Below the pieces are notes generated by a model. The model had not been told where the DNA came from. It made no database searches and saw only the letters and a list, made by a program, of their open reading frames with translations. A DNA stretch of 64,000 nt from Streptomyces gobiensis (GTDB lineage: Bacteria; Actinomycetota; Actinomycetes; Streptomycetales; Streptomycetaceae): assembly GCF_021216675.1 (NCBI RefSeq), contig NZ_CP086120.1, positions 2,338,501 to 2,402,500 of the forward strand, in the 5' to 3' direction. This document shows, piece after piece, positions 25,727 to 35,108 of this stretch (position 1 is its first letter; every line of letters starts with the position of its first letter). The position numbers were made by a program, and so were the translations under genes.

Positions 25727-27271
25727 ATGGCCGTTACGCAAGGTCGGGTCCCGCCCACCGTGGAGCTGACCGCCGGTCGGCTGCGAGGTGACACTGAGGG
25801 CGGTGTCGCCGTGTTTAAGGGAGTGCCCTACGCCGCACCCCCGGTCGGTGCACTGAGGTGGCGCCCGGCGCAGACCCACGCGGGCTGGAGCGGCACGCGG
25901 GACGCGACCGCCGCCGGGCCGAGTGCACCGCAGATGTTCATGGAGGGCGGCGACCCCGTACTCGGCGGCCACGGCTTCCCGCCCTTCGACGAAGACTGTC
26001 TGACGCTCAATGTGTGGACACCGGCCGTCGACGCCGCCAAGCGGCCGGTGATGGTCTGGATCCATGGCGGTGGCTTCGTCTCCGGGTCCGGCTCGCTCCC
26101 CAACTACTCCGGTGAGACCTTCGCTCGCAACGGTGACCTGGTCGTCGTCACCATCAACTACCGCATCGGCCCGCTCGGTTACCTCTGCTTCGGTGAAGAA
26201 GGCGGCGGGGAAGCGGCAACAGGAAACCTCTGGCTCACCGACCAGCTCGCGGCGCTGCGCTGGGTATACGACAACATCGCGCACTTTGGCGGAGATCCGC
26301 ACAGCGTTACGGTCGCCGGCCAGTCGGGCGGCGCCATATCCACCGCGGCGCTGGCCGGGCACCCCGAAGCCCAAGGGCTGTTCCAGCGCGCCATCCTGCA
26401 GAGCCCGCCCTTCGGCCTGGACATCCCGACCCGCGCCAAGTATCTCCAGCGGACCGCCGCCTATCTGGAGATCACCGGCGCGAAGGACCTCGATGAACTC
26501 CGCGGCCTGCCCTGGTCACGGTTGACCGAGGCGGCCGGAGAGCTGTTCGGCCACACCATGCGATGGGGTTACTGGCCCACACCGTTCCTCCCGGTACGCG
26601 ACGACATCACGCTGCTCCGCCACCCCGCCGACACACTCCTCCACGGCGCCGCGACCGATATAGACGTCCTGATCGGCTGGACCCGTGAGGAAGCCAACTT
26701 CGGCTTCGCCCTGGACAAGGGATACGCGGCGGCGACCAGGGATCAAGTGATCAACAGGATCGCGGACACCTTCAAGGCCGATGCCGTCGACGTGTACGCC
26801 GCGTACGAGCGGACCCGGCCCGGCGCCCGGCCCGCGGACGTGCTCATGGACCTGATCACGGATGAACTGTTCCGCGTGCCCAGCCTGGAGCTGGCCGAGT
26901 CCCGGGCAGCTCTCGGACGTCCGGTCTGGGCCTACCAGTTTGACTTCCCCACACCTGCGCTGGGCGGCAGGCTCGCCGCCGCCCACTGCCTGGAACTGCC
27001 CTTCGTCTTCGACAACTTCGACAACTGGTCGCACGCACCCTTCCTCGAAGGAATCGAGTCCACCGCCCGGGACGGCCTTGCACAGGCCATGCACCGGGCA
27101 TGGATCTCCTTCGTCCGCACCGGCGATCCCAACCACCATGCCCTGCCGATCTGGGAGCGGTACGACGGGAAGACCCGCGCCACCATGCGCTTCGACTCCG
27201 TCACCACCACCGTCAGCGACCTCGCCGGGCATTCACGCCGACTGCACCACCGGGCATCCAAGCAGGCATAG
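25727..27271 (+). CDS. Type-B carboxylesterase (p-nitrobenzyl-esterase-like)
   Basis: A 514-residue alpha/beta hydrolase that cleaves carboxylic esters. The oxyanion hole is WIHGGGFVSGSG, the nucleophile Ser lies in VAGQSGGAISTAAL, and the acid and His are expected in DVLIGWTREEANFG and AAHCLELPFVFDN. No signal peptide is visible, so it is intracellular. The ATG at 25727 follows GGAAGGGAAATC. The gene stands between PAP2 and GH3 and has its own promoter-operator. An aryl or acyl ester of a glycoside is a reasonable substrate guess. Confidence 0.9.
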   Translation: MAVTQGRVPPTVELTAGRLRGDTEGGVAVFKGVPYAAPPVGALRWRPAQTHAGWSGTRDATAAGPSAPQMFMEGGDPVLGGHGFPPFDEDCLTLNVWTPAVDAAKRPVMVWIHGGGFVSGSGSLPNYSGETFARNGDLVVVTINYRIGPLGYLCFGEEGGGEAATGNLWLTDQLAALRWVYDNIAHFGGDPHSVTVAGQSGGAISTAALAGHPEAQGLFQRAILQSPPFGLDIPTRAKYLQRTAAYLEITGAKDLDELRGLPWSRLTEAAGELFGHTMRWGYWPTPFLPVRDDITLLRHPADTLLHGAATDIDVLIGWTREEANFGFALDKGYAAATRDQVINRIADTFKADAVDVYAAYERTRPGARPADVLMDLITDELFRVPSLELAESRAALGRPVWAYQFDFPTPALGGRLAAAHCLELPFVFDNFDNWSHAPFLEGIESTARDGLAQAMHRAWISFVRTGDPNHHALPIWERYDGKTRATMRFDSVTTTVSDLAGHSRRLHHRASKQA

Positions 27272-27322
27272 ACCAGGCATAGAGACAGCCCAGAGCAAGT
27301 CCGCGAAGCAATAATCTCGCTA

Positions 27323-27336
27323 GTTACACGTGCAAT
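27323..27336. promoter_or_regulatory. LacI-type operator O3 (GH3 gene)
   Basis: GTTACACGTGCAAT matches 12 of 14 bases of the perfect palindrome and lies 68 nt before the GH3 start codon. Confidence 0.7.
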
Positions 27337-27404
27337 GTGCTCCAACAATCCTCCGGCCCGCTGCGAGCGGGAGCCGACCTACGCTACGGAATGGAACGAA
27401 CCCC

Positions 27405-29282
27405 ATGACCAAGACCCCGGCGGCCCGGCCGCGCACGCTCACCGCCCCCGACGGCACCGCCTTCCGTGACCTGAACGGCAACGGCGTCATGGAGCCCTAC
27501 GAGAACCCCCGACTGCCGGTCGGCGAGCGCGTCGCCGACCTCCTGCGGCGCATGACGCTGGAAGAGAAAACGGGTCTGCTCTTCCAAACCATGATCACCA
27601 TCAACGCCGATGGCTCCCTGGTCGAGCCGGAGCCGGGAGCCCCGGACGACGACCCGATGTGTGCCTCCACCTCCGCCATGGTGACGGGCAAGCTCATGAA
27701 CCACTTCAACCTGTTCGGAGCCGCCGCCCCGCGCCGCATGGCCGAGTGGAACAACCGCCTGCAGGACCTGGCCGCAACGACCCGCCTGGGCATTCCGGTG
27801 ACCATCTCGACCGATCCCCGCCACGGCTTCGTGGACAACCTGGCCGCCAGCGTGCACACCGAAGGCTTCTCACTCTGGCCCGAACCACCGGGCCTGGCCG
27901 CCATCGGCGACGAGGAACTCGTGCGCCGGCACGCCGACATCGTCCGCCGCGAATATCTCGCCGTCGGTATCCGCCTGGCCCTTCATCCCATGGCCGATCT
28001 GGCCACCGAGCCCCGCTGGCCGCGCGTGCTGGGCACCTTCGGCTCCGACGCCGAAGTAGCCGCCCGCATGGTCGGCGCGTACATCCGCGGCCTCCAGGGC
28101 GAGATCCTCGGGACCAGCAGCATCTCGGCGATGACCAAGCACTTCCCCGGCGCCGGCCCACAGCTGGGGGGCGAGGACGCCCACTTCCCCTACGGCCGCG
28201 AACAGGTCTACCCCGGCGATAACTTCGACTATCACCTGATCCCCTTCGAAGCCGCGTTCGCGGCGGGGACCTCGCAGATCATGCCCTACTACGCCATGCC
28301 CGTCGGCACGCCCTACGAAGAGATCGGCTTCGGCTTCAACAAGGGAATCATCACCGGGCTGCTGCGGGAGAAATACGGCTTCGACGGCATCGTCTGCACC
28401 GACTGGGGCCTGGTCACCGACGCGCAGATCTTCGGGGCGCCCTTCCCCGCACGCGCCTGGGGAGCCGAGGAACTGGACCGGCTCACCCGCGTGGAACGCA
28501 TCATCGACGCCGGCGCCGACCAGCTCGGCGGCGAGGCGGCGCCCGAGCTCATCGTGGAACTCGTACGCAGCGGCAGGGTGACGACCGAGCGCATCGACGC
28601 CTCGGTGGCACGCCTGCTGCGGGAGAAGTTCATCCTCGGTCTGTTCGACAATCCGTATGTGGACCCCGACGCCGCCGCACGGATCTGCGGCAACCGCGAG
28701 TTCACCGCGGCCGGACTCGCCGCGCAGAGCCGCTCGATCACCATCCTCAAGGACCGCCCTCAGGACGCGCCGACGCCCGTGCTGCCCCTCGCGTCCGGCA
28801 TTCGGGTCTATGTCCAGGGCATCGATCCCGGTATCGCCGGGCAGTACGCCACCGTGGTGGCCACCCCCGAGGAGGCCGATGTCGCGCTGGTCCGCGTCGC
28901 CGCACCCTGCGACGAGCGGACCGAGGGCATCGAGACCTTCTTCCGTGCCGGCCGGCTCCACTTCACCGAGGACGAACTGCGCCCCGTCCTCGATACAGCC
29001 GCGGCCGTCCCCACCGTGGTCGACATCTTCCTCGACCGTCCCGCGGTCATACCGGAGATCGCTGAGCATTCGGCGGTGCTGGTGGCCAACTACGGTGCCT
29101 CGGACACCGCGTTGCTGGACGTGCTCTTCGGCCGGGCGGAGGCCGAAGGGCGTCTGCCCTTTGAACTCTCCCGTTCGACAGAGAGCGTCGCCGCCGGTCA
29201 TGAGGACGTGCCCAACGACTCGGGTGACCCCCTCTTCCCCTACGGCCACGGCCTGCGTCTGACATCACTCACTCAGCGCTGA
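27405..29282 (+). CDS. Glycoside hydrolase family 3 enzyme (beta-glucosidase type)
   Basis: A 625-residue GH3 protein with an N-terminal TIM barrel (RMTLEEKTGLLFQTM, TISTDPRHGF, AMTKHFPGAGPQ) and the catalytic nucleophile Asp in GIVCTDWGLVTDA. The C-terminal alpha/beta sandwich ends PFELSRSTESV and FPYGHGL. It has no signal peptide, so it acts on imported glycosides. The terminal fibronectin-III domain of larger GH3 enzymes is missing. The start ATG at 27405 follows GGAACGAACCCC. A LacI-type operator precedes it and a strong terminator follows. Substrate unknown. Confidence 0.9.
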   Translation: MTKTPAARPRTLTAPDGTAFRDLNGNGVMEPYENPRLPVGERVADLLRRMTLEEKTGLLFQTMITINADGSLVEPEPGAPDDDPMCASTSAMVTGKLMNHFNLFGAAAPRRMAEWNNRLQDLAATTRLGIPVTISTDPRHGFVDNLAASVHTEGFSLWPEPPGLAAIGDEELVRRHADIVRREYLAVGIRLALHPMADLATEPRWPRVLGTFGSDAEVAARMVGAYIRGLQGEILGTSSISAMTKHFPGAGPQLGGEDAHFPYGREQVYPGDNFDYHLIPFEAAFAAGTSQIMPYYAMPVGTPYEEIGFGFNKGIITGLLREKYGFDGIVCTDWGLVTDAQIFGAPFPARAWGAEELDRLTRVERIIDAGADQLGGEAAPELIVELVRSGRVTTERIDASVARLLREKFILGLFDNPYVDPDAAARICGNREFTAAGLAAQSRSITILKDRPQDAPTPVLPLASGIRVYVQGIDPGIAGQYATVVATPEEADVALVRVAAPCDERTEGIETFFRAGRLHFTEDELRPVLDTAAAVPTVVDIFLDRPAVIPEIAEHSAVLVANYGASDTALLDVLFGRAEAEGRLPFELSRSTESVAAGHEDVPNDSGDPLFPYGHGLRLTSLTQR

Positions 29283-29296
29283 GGGACCGGCTTCCA

Positions 29297-29329
29297 GGGA
29301 GCGCCGCCGATGGTTTCGGCGGCGCTCCC
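29297..29329 (+). terminator. Terminator after the GH3 gene
   Basis: A perfect 14-bp stem GGGAGCGCCGCCGA and its complement close on a TGGTT loop, 15 nt after the stop codon. Confidence 0.8.
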
Positions 29330-29564
29330 GCGTCCCCGGCCCTCCCGCAGTTGCGGCGCGCTACCAGCCGGTCATGGAATCCCACAGCCGTTTCGGTGAT
29401 CAGCGGGCCGCGTCCTTGGCAGGGCAGCCGTGGCCACCGGTGCCCCAGGCAAGGTGCGCCCGAAAGGCGCGTGCGCCGTGGACGTCAAAATTACGATGGC
29501 CAATGCATGGCGATACCGGTTTTCGCGGCGCCCCGACGGACGGCGCCGAGATGCCTCCGATGAG
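29330..29564. other. Spacer between GH3 terminator and lacI operator
   Basis: I see no gene or clear repeat in these 235 nt. Confidence 0.4.
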
Positions 29565-29578
29565 ATAACGCGTGTAAC
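29565..29578. promoter_or_regulatory. LacI-type operator O4 (lacI autoregulation)
   Basis: ATAACGCGTGTAAC matches 11 of 14 bases, keeping the whole right half-site, 50 nt before the lacI start codon. It suggests autoregulation. Confidence 0.6.
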
Positions 29579-29627
29579 GTAAAGGGTGGAACCGGTCGCA
29601 TGACCGTAGGGCTCGATTAAGGACGTC

Positions 29628-30635
29628 ATGGTCAAAGATCCAACCGCCCCGGCGTCGATCACCAGCGCGGACGTGGCCCGCCTGGCAGGGGTGTCACGGG
29701 CCACCGTGTCCTTCGTGCTCAACGACACCCAGTCGCACCGGGTCAGCGCGAGTACGCGTGCGCGCGTGCTGGCCGCGGCCGAACAGTTGGGTTACGTCCC
29801 GCACGCCGCCGCCCGGTCTCTGCGAGCCGGCCACAGCAACCTGGTGCTGATGCCCACATCCGTCTCGGCGATCGGCCGTCTGCTCAGCGGCTGGCTGGAC
29901 GATCTGCACAGCGAGCTTGAGCGCCACGGATACACCACCGTGCTGCATGCCGGCCGGTTCCCCGACCCGGTCACCGCCGCCCGGGCCTGGGCCGAGCTCC
30001 GGCCCGCGGCGGTGTTTGTCCTGGAGAGCGATGGCTTCACCGCGCAGGCGGGCGATGTCCTGCGGCGTGCGGGTGTCCGTGGCCTGCTTGCCTTCGCCGC
30101 CCGGCCGGTGGAGGGCGTCCACACCATCGCACTCGACCACTCACGCATCGGCGCGGTCGCCATGGAACACCTCATCTCCCGTGGGCGGCGCAGCATCGGC
30201 GTGGTCATGCCGCGAGAGCGCGGCCTCGATGTTTTTGCCCAGCCGCGTCTGGCCGGCGCGCAGGGTGTCGCCGCACGCAGCATGGCGACCGTCACCGCGG
30301 TGGAGATGGCGTACACCCAGGAGTCCGCTGTTGAGTTGGCCAAGCGCTGGTCGAGCCTGGGCCTGGACGGGGTATTCGCCTACAACGACGAGTACGCGGC
30401 CCTGCTGCTGCACGCGCTTCAGGACGAGGGCATCTCCGTCCCGGACGAGGTGGCCATTGTCGGCTCTGATGACCTTGTGCTGTCCGCTGTGCAGCGGCCC
30501 TCGCTCACGACCATCAGTCTGGACCTGCCCTCCCCCGCACACATCGCTGACACCCTGCACGAGTTGATCGAGCGTGGCGCAGCGCCCGCGGTGCCCGGTA
30601 TGGAACCCGTTCTCGTCCACCGGCAGTCCTCTTGA
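29628..30635 (+). CDS. LacI-family regulator of the glycoside/ester module
   Basis: A 335-residue regulator with an N-terminal helix-turn-helix (ITSADVARLAGVSRATVSFV), a hinge helix (VLAAAEQLGYVPHAAARSLR) and a C-terminal effector domain (FAYNDEYAALLLHAL, VGSDDLVLSAVQRPSLTTI). It is the only DNA-binding regulator inside the module whose family recognises CG-centred palindromes like GTTACACGTGTAAC, so I assign it as the binder of O1-O5. The ATG follows AAGGA at good distance. The inducer is probably a glycoside or its sugar. Confidence 0.9.
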   Translation: MVKDPTAPASITSADVARLAGVSRATVSFVLNDTQSHRVSASTRARVLAAAEQLGYVPHAAARSLRAGHSNLVLMPTSVSAIGRLLSGWLDDLHSELERHGYTTVLHAGRFPDPVTAARAWAELRPAAVFVLESDGFTAQAGDVLRRAGVRGLLAFAARPVEGVHTIALDHSRIGAVAMEHLISRGRRSIGVVMPRERGLDVFAQPRLAGAQGVAARSMATVTAVEMAYTQESAVELAKRWSSLGLDGVFAYNDEYAALLLHALQDEGISVPDEVAIVGSDDLVLSAVQRPSLTTISLDLPSPAHIADTLHELIERGAAPAVPGMEPVLVHRQSS

Positions 30636-30688
30636 GCGATCTTTCTGAGCCGGATCATGGTCACTCAACGATCTGCGGGTGCCTGCGG

Positions 30689-31420
30689 TTAGTCCGCAGG
30701 GGGCGTGGCCTCGGACGATGTTGTCGGTCGGCTGCCTTCTCTCGTCAGCCGGTGAGCGAAGACCCACCACAGAACTAGCGCGGTGCCCGCGCCGACCATG
30801 GCGCCCGCCAGCGTGTCGCTGAGCCAGTGCGCATGGAGCCAGCTTCGGCTCCACATCATCGCCAAGGTGATCAGCGTGCCGAACAGCCACCAGGCCCGTC
30901 GGCGCGCTGCCGGAATGAGCAGAGCGCCGACGATCACCACGAGGAGCGCCGTTCCGGCAACGTGTCCGGAGGGGAAGGAGCCGTGGTCCACCCGGACCAG
31001 TGGGTTCTCCGGGCGAGGCCGGTCGACAAGGTGCTTGAGGGCCAGTACGACGAGCACGTTCCCCGCCAGGTATGTGGTGAGCAGGTAGAGCAGAGACCAC
31101 CAGCGCTTCCGCGTGATGAAGAAGATCAGCAGGGCGACGGGAACCACCGCTCCGGGAGGCCCGCCGACCCAGTTGAGTATGGCGGCCATGGCCGCGTAGA
31201 GACCGTCGTGCGGGCCTCCCATCCAGAGCAGCCAGCGCTCGTCCAGGTCTTGGAAGGGCGGTCGCTCGGGACGGGCATGGACGACGAGGGCCAGCACAGC
31301 GGTGGCCAGGACGAAGACCAGTCCGAGGGGAAGCATCCCCGATCGCGGTGGAGCGGGGGTGGTACGGCGGTGCCGAGGGGGCGCCGGGGTGTTGGGAACA
31401 GCGGCCGAATTGCCGGTCAT
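30689..31420 (-). CDS. PAP2-family membrane phosphatase (copy 2)
   Basis: A 243-residue membrane phosphatase with a complete PAP2 signature: KHLVDRPRP, FPSGHVAG, and SRSWLHAHWLSD. Six transmembrane segments follow a Pro-rich start. It resembles the gene at 24811-25530 along its whole length (FQDLDERW, WLHAHWLSDT, MMWSR), but keeps the catalytic His of motif 2 that copy 1 has lost. Start ATG at 31420 with AGAGG upstream. It faces the lacI gene, with stop codons 54 nt apart. Confidence 0.88.
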   Translation of the reverse strand: MTGNSAAVPNTPAPPRHRRTTPAPPRSGMLPLGLVFVLATAVLALVVHARPERPPFQDLDERWLLWMGGPHDGLYAAMAAILNWVGGPPGAVVPVALLIFFITRKRWWSLLYLLTTYLAGNVLVVLALKHLVDRPRPENPLVRVDHGSFPSGHVAGTALLVVIVGALLIPAARRRAWWLFGTLITLAMMWSRSWLHAHWLSDTLAGAMVGAGTALVLWWVFAHRLTREGSRPTTSSEATPPAD

Positions 31421-31558
31421 AAGGACCTCTCACGGTCAGGCGCTCGCCGGGCCAGTGTGATGAGCAGGGCGGCGGACTCGCCGGTGCGAGGCCGACTAGG
31501 GGCACGGGGCGCCATCGACAGCACCCCGTGCGGGGGAGGGTCAGCGGTGTGGCGCCGG

Positions 31559-32497
31559 TCAGACGCGCAGGTGGCGGGCGAGGAAGGCGACGCTCTCGGC
31601 CACGATAGGTGTCACGTCCGGGACGCCGAGGAAGATGTGGTCGGCGCCGTCCACGGGCTGCAGCGTGACCTCGCCGCCGACGCGCTCGAGTGCTTCGGCG
31701 AGGACTTCGCTCTGGCTGTACGGCACGAGGCTGTCCGACGTTCCGTGAATCAGCAGGAACGGGGGCGGAGTCGCGGTGCCCGCGTAAGTGACGGGACTGG
31801 CGGCCCGGGCCAGTTCCGGCTGCTGGTCGGCGGTGCCGCCCAGCAGTGCGGTAAACGGATTGGGGTACTCCATCCCCGACGGAGGCGGGGGCAGAGCATG
31901 TGAGAGCAGCGAGCTCAGCTCGGACACCCCGTACCAGTCGACGACGGCCTGGACGGTGCTGTCCTCGTCACATATCCCTACGCCGCCTTCCAGGGCCGGG
32001 CCCTCGGGGCCGTCAGGGCTGACGAGTCCCGCGAGTGCGGCCAGGTGGCCGCCGGCTGACTCGCCCCAGACGCCGATCCGGTCCTTGTCGATGCCGAAGC
32101 TGTCGGCGAATCGCCGCAGGTAGCGGAGTGCGGCTTTCACGTCGTGCAGCTGAGCCGGGAACGGCGCCTCAAGGCTGTGCCGGTAGTCGACGCAGACGAG
32201 GGCGAGTCCGGCCTGCAGGACCGAGCCGTGCAGCAGATCGACGGGAATGGTCGGCGGGGGATAACGCCGGTCGCCCTCCAGCCAGCCCCCGCCGTGGATC
32301 CACACGACGACCGGCACTGGTCCGTCGGCCGCCGGTACATGGACGTCGAGCAGACGAGGCCGGTACCCGGGTGTGGTCGCGTACGTGGCCCCGTCGAAGC
32401 GGCGCACACCGTCCGGGCTGACCAGGGGTGGCGGGGGAGCAAGGAAGGGCGGCGGCGGCCACCCCAAGTCGAGCTGGGCCGGAAGCGATTGCGTCAT
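31559..32497 (-). CDS. Alpha/beta hydrolase (acyl esterase, lipase/BD-FAE-like)
   Basis: A 312-residue esterase. The HGGG oxyanion motif is WIHGGGWLEGDRRY, the nucleophile Ser lies in VWGESAGGHLAAL, the acid in LIHGTSDSLVPYS and the His in VDGADHIFLG. It has no signal peptide. The ATG at 32497 follows a GGCGG-type site; the upstream extension is Cys-rich and non-homologous. The perfect LacI-type palindrome O5 is 112 nt upstream, making this a regulon member. Probably removes acyl groups from the imported compound. Confidence 0.88.
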   Translation of the reverse strand: MTQSLPAQLDLGWPPPPFLAPPPPLVSPDGVRRFDGATYATTPGYRPRLLDVHVPAADGPVPVVVWIHGGGWLEGDRRYPPPTIPVDLLHGSVLQAGLALVCVDYRHSLEAPFPAQLHDVKAALRYLRRFADSFGIDKDRIGVWGESAGGHLAALAGLVSPDGPEGPALEGGVGICDEDSTVQAVVDWYGVSELSSLLSHALPPPPSGMEYPNPFTALLGGTADQQPELARAASPVTYAGTATPPPFLLIHGTSDSLVPYSQSEVLAEALERVGGEVTLQPVDGADHIFLGVPDVTPIVAESVAFLARHLRV

Positions 32498-32608
32498 GTC
32501 CGCCTCTTTCTGATCGGCGTAGATCCGGTGATGGGTGACGGCGTGGCTCCGGAACCTCGCAACGTATGTCCGAAATGCCTTGCACTCACCCGGGGAGGTG
32601 CCTAGGAT

Positions 32609-32622
32609 GTTACACGTGTAAC
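32609..32622. promoter_or_regulatory. LacI-type operator O5 (perfect palindrome)
   Basis: GTTACACGTGTAAC is a perfect 14-bp palindrome between the hydrolase gene and the ATPase-like regulator gene. It is the best site of the family and defines the consensus. Confidence 0.75.
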
Positions 32623-32733
32623 AATCACCCCGCGACACAATGTGCGCTGAATATAGGGACTCTGCACAGCTGGTCTTCCGACTGGTTACACGAGGATCTA
32701 GGCGTCGTCGCCTTCCCCTGCCGGGAGCCCGTC

Positions 32734-33216
32734 ATGCTCACCGCCACCCCTTCCTCAGTCCAGCCCGCCTCCGCCTCCCGTACCTGGACACCCCCGCAGT
32801 CCGCCCCGACCCACGACCGCTCCTTCGTCCACTGGACACTCAGGCCGACCGTCGCCGCGGTCCCGAACATCCGAGCGCGTGTGCGTGCCGTTCTTGAGGA
32901 CTGGCAGATCGCCCCCACCCTCACGGACATGCTGCTCCTGGCCATCAGCGAACTGGTCTCCAATGCTGTGCGGCACGCCGGAGCCGTCACCGACCGACTG
33001 CGTACCACCGTCACCCTCGGTGGAGGGTGGCTACAGCTTGAGGTCGCTGACGGCGATCCCTCCCTGCCTCGCGTCTGCCTAAAGGCCGGCCCGGAGGCGG
33101 AAAGCGGTCGCGGCCTGATGATCATCGGTGTCCTGGCCGCCGAGCTGAGCGGCGAGATGGTCGCGGTCCCGCGCGGCTCCGGCAAGGTCGTCAAGGTCCG
33201 CGTTCCCGCAGCCTGA
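32734..33216 (+). CDS. RsbW-like ATP-binding regulatory protein
   Basis: A 160-residue HATPase_c protein of the small serine-kinase/anti-sigma type abundant in Streptomyces. The N-box is LAISELVSNAVRHAG and the G-boxes are LEVADGDPSLP and GRGLMIIGVLA. An N-terminal Ser/Thr/Pro stretch of about 35 residues is non-conserved. No sigma factor or anti-sigma antagonist gene is adjacent, so the partner is unknown. ATG at 32734 follows CGGGAG. Confidence 0.85.
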   Translation: MLTATPSSVQPASASRTWTPPQSAPTHDRSFVHWTLRPTVAAVPNIRARVRAVLEDWQIAPTLTDMLLLAISELVSNAVRHAGAVTDRLRTTVTLGGGWLQLEVADGDPSLPRVCLKAGPEAESGRGLMIIGVLAAELSGEMVAVPRGSGKVVKVRVPAA

Positions 33217-33341
33217 ACGGCCTTTCTCGCCGCCCGGCTCCGCCGAAAGCCGACCGTACCCACAGGGACCCGGCCGTACCGGCCCATGCCCGCACACCCT
33301 CGCCGTGGTGCACCGTCAACAAAGATTCGTATCGCGAAATA

Positions 33342-33370
33342 TTGACCGTCGTCAGATAAACGAGATACTT
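33342..33370 (+). promoter_or_regulatory. Aromatic-cluster promoter P1 with TCGT-N7-ACGA operator
   Basis: TTGACC (33342) and the -10-like ATACTT region are separated by about 18 nt that hold TCGTCAGATAAACGA (33349-33363). The arrangement is nearly identical to P2 at 35646. It is the likely target of the PaaX-family repressor encoded at the end of the cluster. Confidence 0.6.
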
Positions 33371-33409
33371 ACCCCACTCTCCTGCTGCCCCGAGATTGAG
33401 GTGCGTCCC

Positions 33410-35035
33410 ATGGAGCTCTCCCCGTCCGCACATGTGGACACGTTCTGTCGTGACCGGCTCCCACCCTTCCCCCTCTGGCCCGAACTGCACTTCGAACTGC
33501 CGGAGTTGGACTATCCGGATCGGCTCAACTGCGCCCAGCGGCTACTCGATGACGCCGTCGAGCGCTGGGGCGCGGACCGCCCCTGTCTGTTGACCCCCAC
33601 GGAGCGGTGGACCTACGGCGAACTGCTGCACCGCGCCAACCAAGTGGCTCAGGTGATCACCGAGGACTTCGGCATCCAGCCCGGGAACCGCGTCCTGCTG
33701 CGGGGCCCCAACAACCCCTGGCTGGTCGCCGCCTGGTTCGGTGTGCTCAAGGCCGGCGGCGTGGCCGTCACCACGATGCCGCTGCTGCGTGCCGCGGAAC
33801 TCGCGCAACTGCACGACGCCAGCCTCCCGGTCGTCGCAGTGTGCGATCACCGCTACACGGACGAACTCGAAGCCGCGGACACCCCCGGCCTGGCCGTGCT
33901 GACCTACGGCGGTCACGGTGCGCAGGACCTGACGCGGCGCTGCGCGGTCAAGGACGGCAGGTTCTCCAACGTCACCACGGCCGCCGACGACGTCGCCCTG
34001 ATCGCGTTCACCTCCGGCACGACAGGGCGCCCCAAGGCGACCATGCACTTCCACCGGGACGTACTGGCCAACGCCGACACCTTCTCCCGGTATGTCCTCA
34101 AGCCCCGGCAGGACGACGTATTCACCGGCACGCCGCCGCTCGCCTTCACCTTCGGGCTCGGTGGTCTGGTGGTCTTCCCGCTGCACACCGGGGCGGCGAC
34201 CCTGCTGATCGAGCAGGCCCCGCCGGAGCAACTGGCCGACCTCGTCGCGGAACACGGCGTCACCGTGCTGTTCACCGCTCCCACGGGCTACCGGGCGATC
34301 ATGGCTGCCGGAGCGGTGGACCGCCTGGCGGGCCTGCGCCGGTGCGTGTCCGCCGGAGAGGCGCTCCCCGCGCAGGTGTGGGAGGAATTCCACGCGGCCA
34401 CCGGGCTGCGCATCATCGACGGCATCGGTGCCACCGAGATGCTCCATGTGTTCATCTCCGCCGCCGACGACGACATACGTCCGGGGTCCACCGGCAAACC
34501 TGTCCCCGGATACCGGGCGATGGTGGTGAACGAGGCGGGCGAGTCCGTCCCCGACGGGGAGCCGGGCCTCCTTGCCGTCACCGGTCCCACCGGCTGCCGC
34601 TATCTGGCGGATCCGCGCCAGACGACGTATGTCAAGGACGGCTGGAACATCACAGGCGACACCTATATACGCGACCAGGACGGCTACTTCTGGTACGTGG
34701 CCCGCAGCGACGACATGATCGTCTCCTCCGGGTACAACATCGCCGGCCCCGAGGTCGAGAAGGCGCTCGTCACCCACCCCTATGTCGCGGACTGCGGCGT
34801 CGTCGGTGCGCCGGACGACAAGCGCGGAATGCTCGTCAAGGCGTACGTGGTACTGCGCGCCGACGTCGCGCCCGACGAGACGACCGTCAAGGAACTCCAG
34901 AATCACGTCAAGCAGACCATCGCGCCCTACAAGTACCCCCGCGCCGTCGAGTTCGTCACCGAGCTGCCGCGCACCAGCAACGGAAAGCTCCAGCGCGGCG
35001 AACTGCGCAAGCGAGCCCACGGCGCGGCCGAGTAG
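33410..35035 (+). CDS. Aryl-CoA ligase (salicylate/benzoate-CoA-ligase type)
   Basis: Activates an aromatic acid to its CoA thioester with ATP. The 541-residue adenylate-forming enzyme has the P-loop-like FTSGTTGRPKATMHFHRD, the substrate-domain GATEMLHVF, the hinge motif WYVARSDDMIVSSGYNIAGP and the C-terminal catalytic Lys in SNGKLQRGEL. It is of the benzoate/2-aminobenzoate-CoA-ligase group. Because the cluster goes on to gentisate, salicylate is the most likely substrate. The ATG at 33410 lies 73 nt after a regulated promoter. Confidence 0.88.
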   Translation: MELSPSAHVDTFCRDRLPPFPLWPELHFELPELDYPDRLNCAQRLLDDAVERWGADRPCLLTPTERWTYGELLHRANQVAQVITEDFGIQPGNRVLLRGPNNPWLVAAWFGVLKAGGVAVTTMPLLRAAELAQLHDASLPVVAVCDHRYTDELEAADTPGLAVLTYGGHGAQDLTRRCAVKDGRFSNVTTAADDVALIAFTSGTTGRPKATMHFHRDVLANADTFSRYVLKPRQDDVFTGTPPLAFTFGLGGLVVFPLHTGAATLLIEQAPPEQLADLVAEHGVTVLFTAPTGYRAIMAAGAVDRLAGLRRCVSAGEALPAQVWEEFHAATGLRIIDGIGATEMLHVFISAADDDIRPGSTGKPVPGYRAMVVNEAGESVPDGEPGLLAVTGPTGCRYLADPRQTTYVKDGWNITGDTYIRDQDGYFWYVARSDDMIVSSGYNIAGPEVEKALVTHPYVADCGVVGAPDDKRGMLVKAYVVLRADVAPDETTVKELQNHVKQTIAPYKYPRAVEFVTELPRTSNGKLQRGELRKRAHGAAE

Positions 35036-35108
35036 ATCCGCTGCCGCACCGGCCTCACCACCACCCATCCCGCGTCGGCAGCTACCCGGCCGGACGAAAG
35101 GCGCCACC

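Noticed and set aside
32686-32699. GTTACACGAGGATC as a sixth LacI operator
   Set aside because: Only the left half-site matches, 9 of 14 bases; kept out of the regulon.
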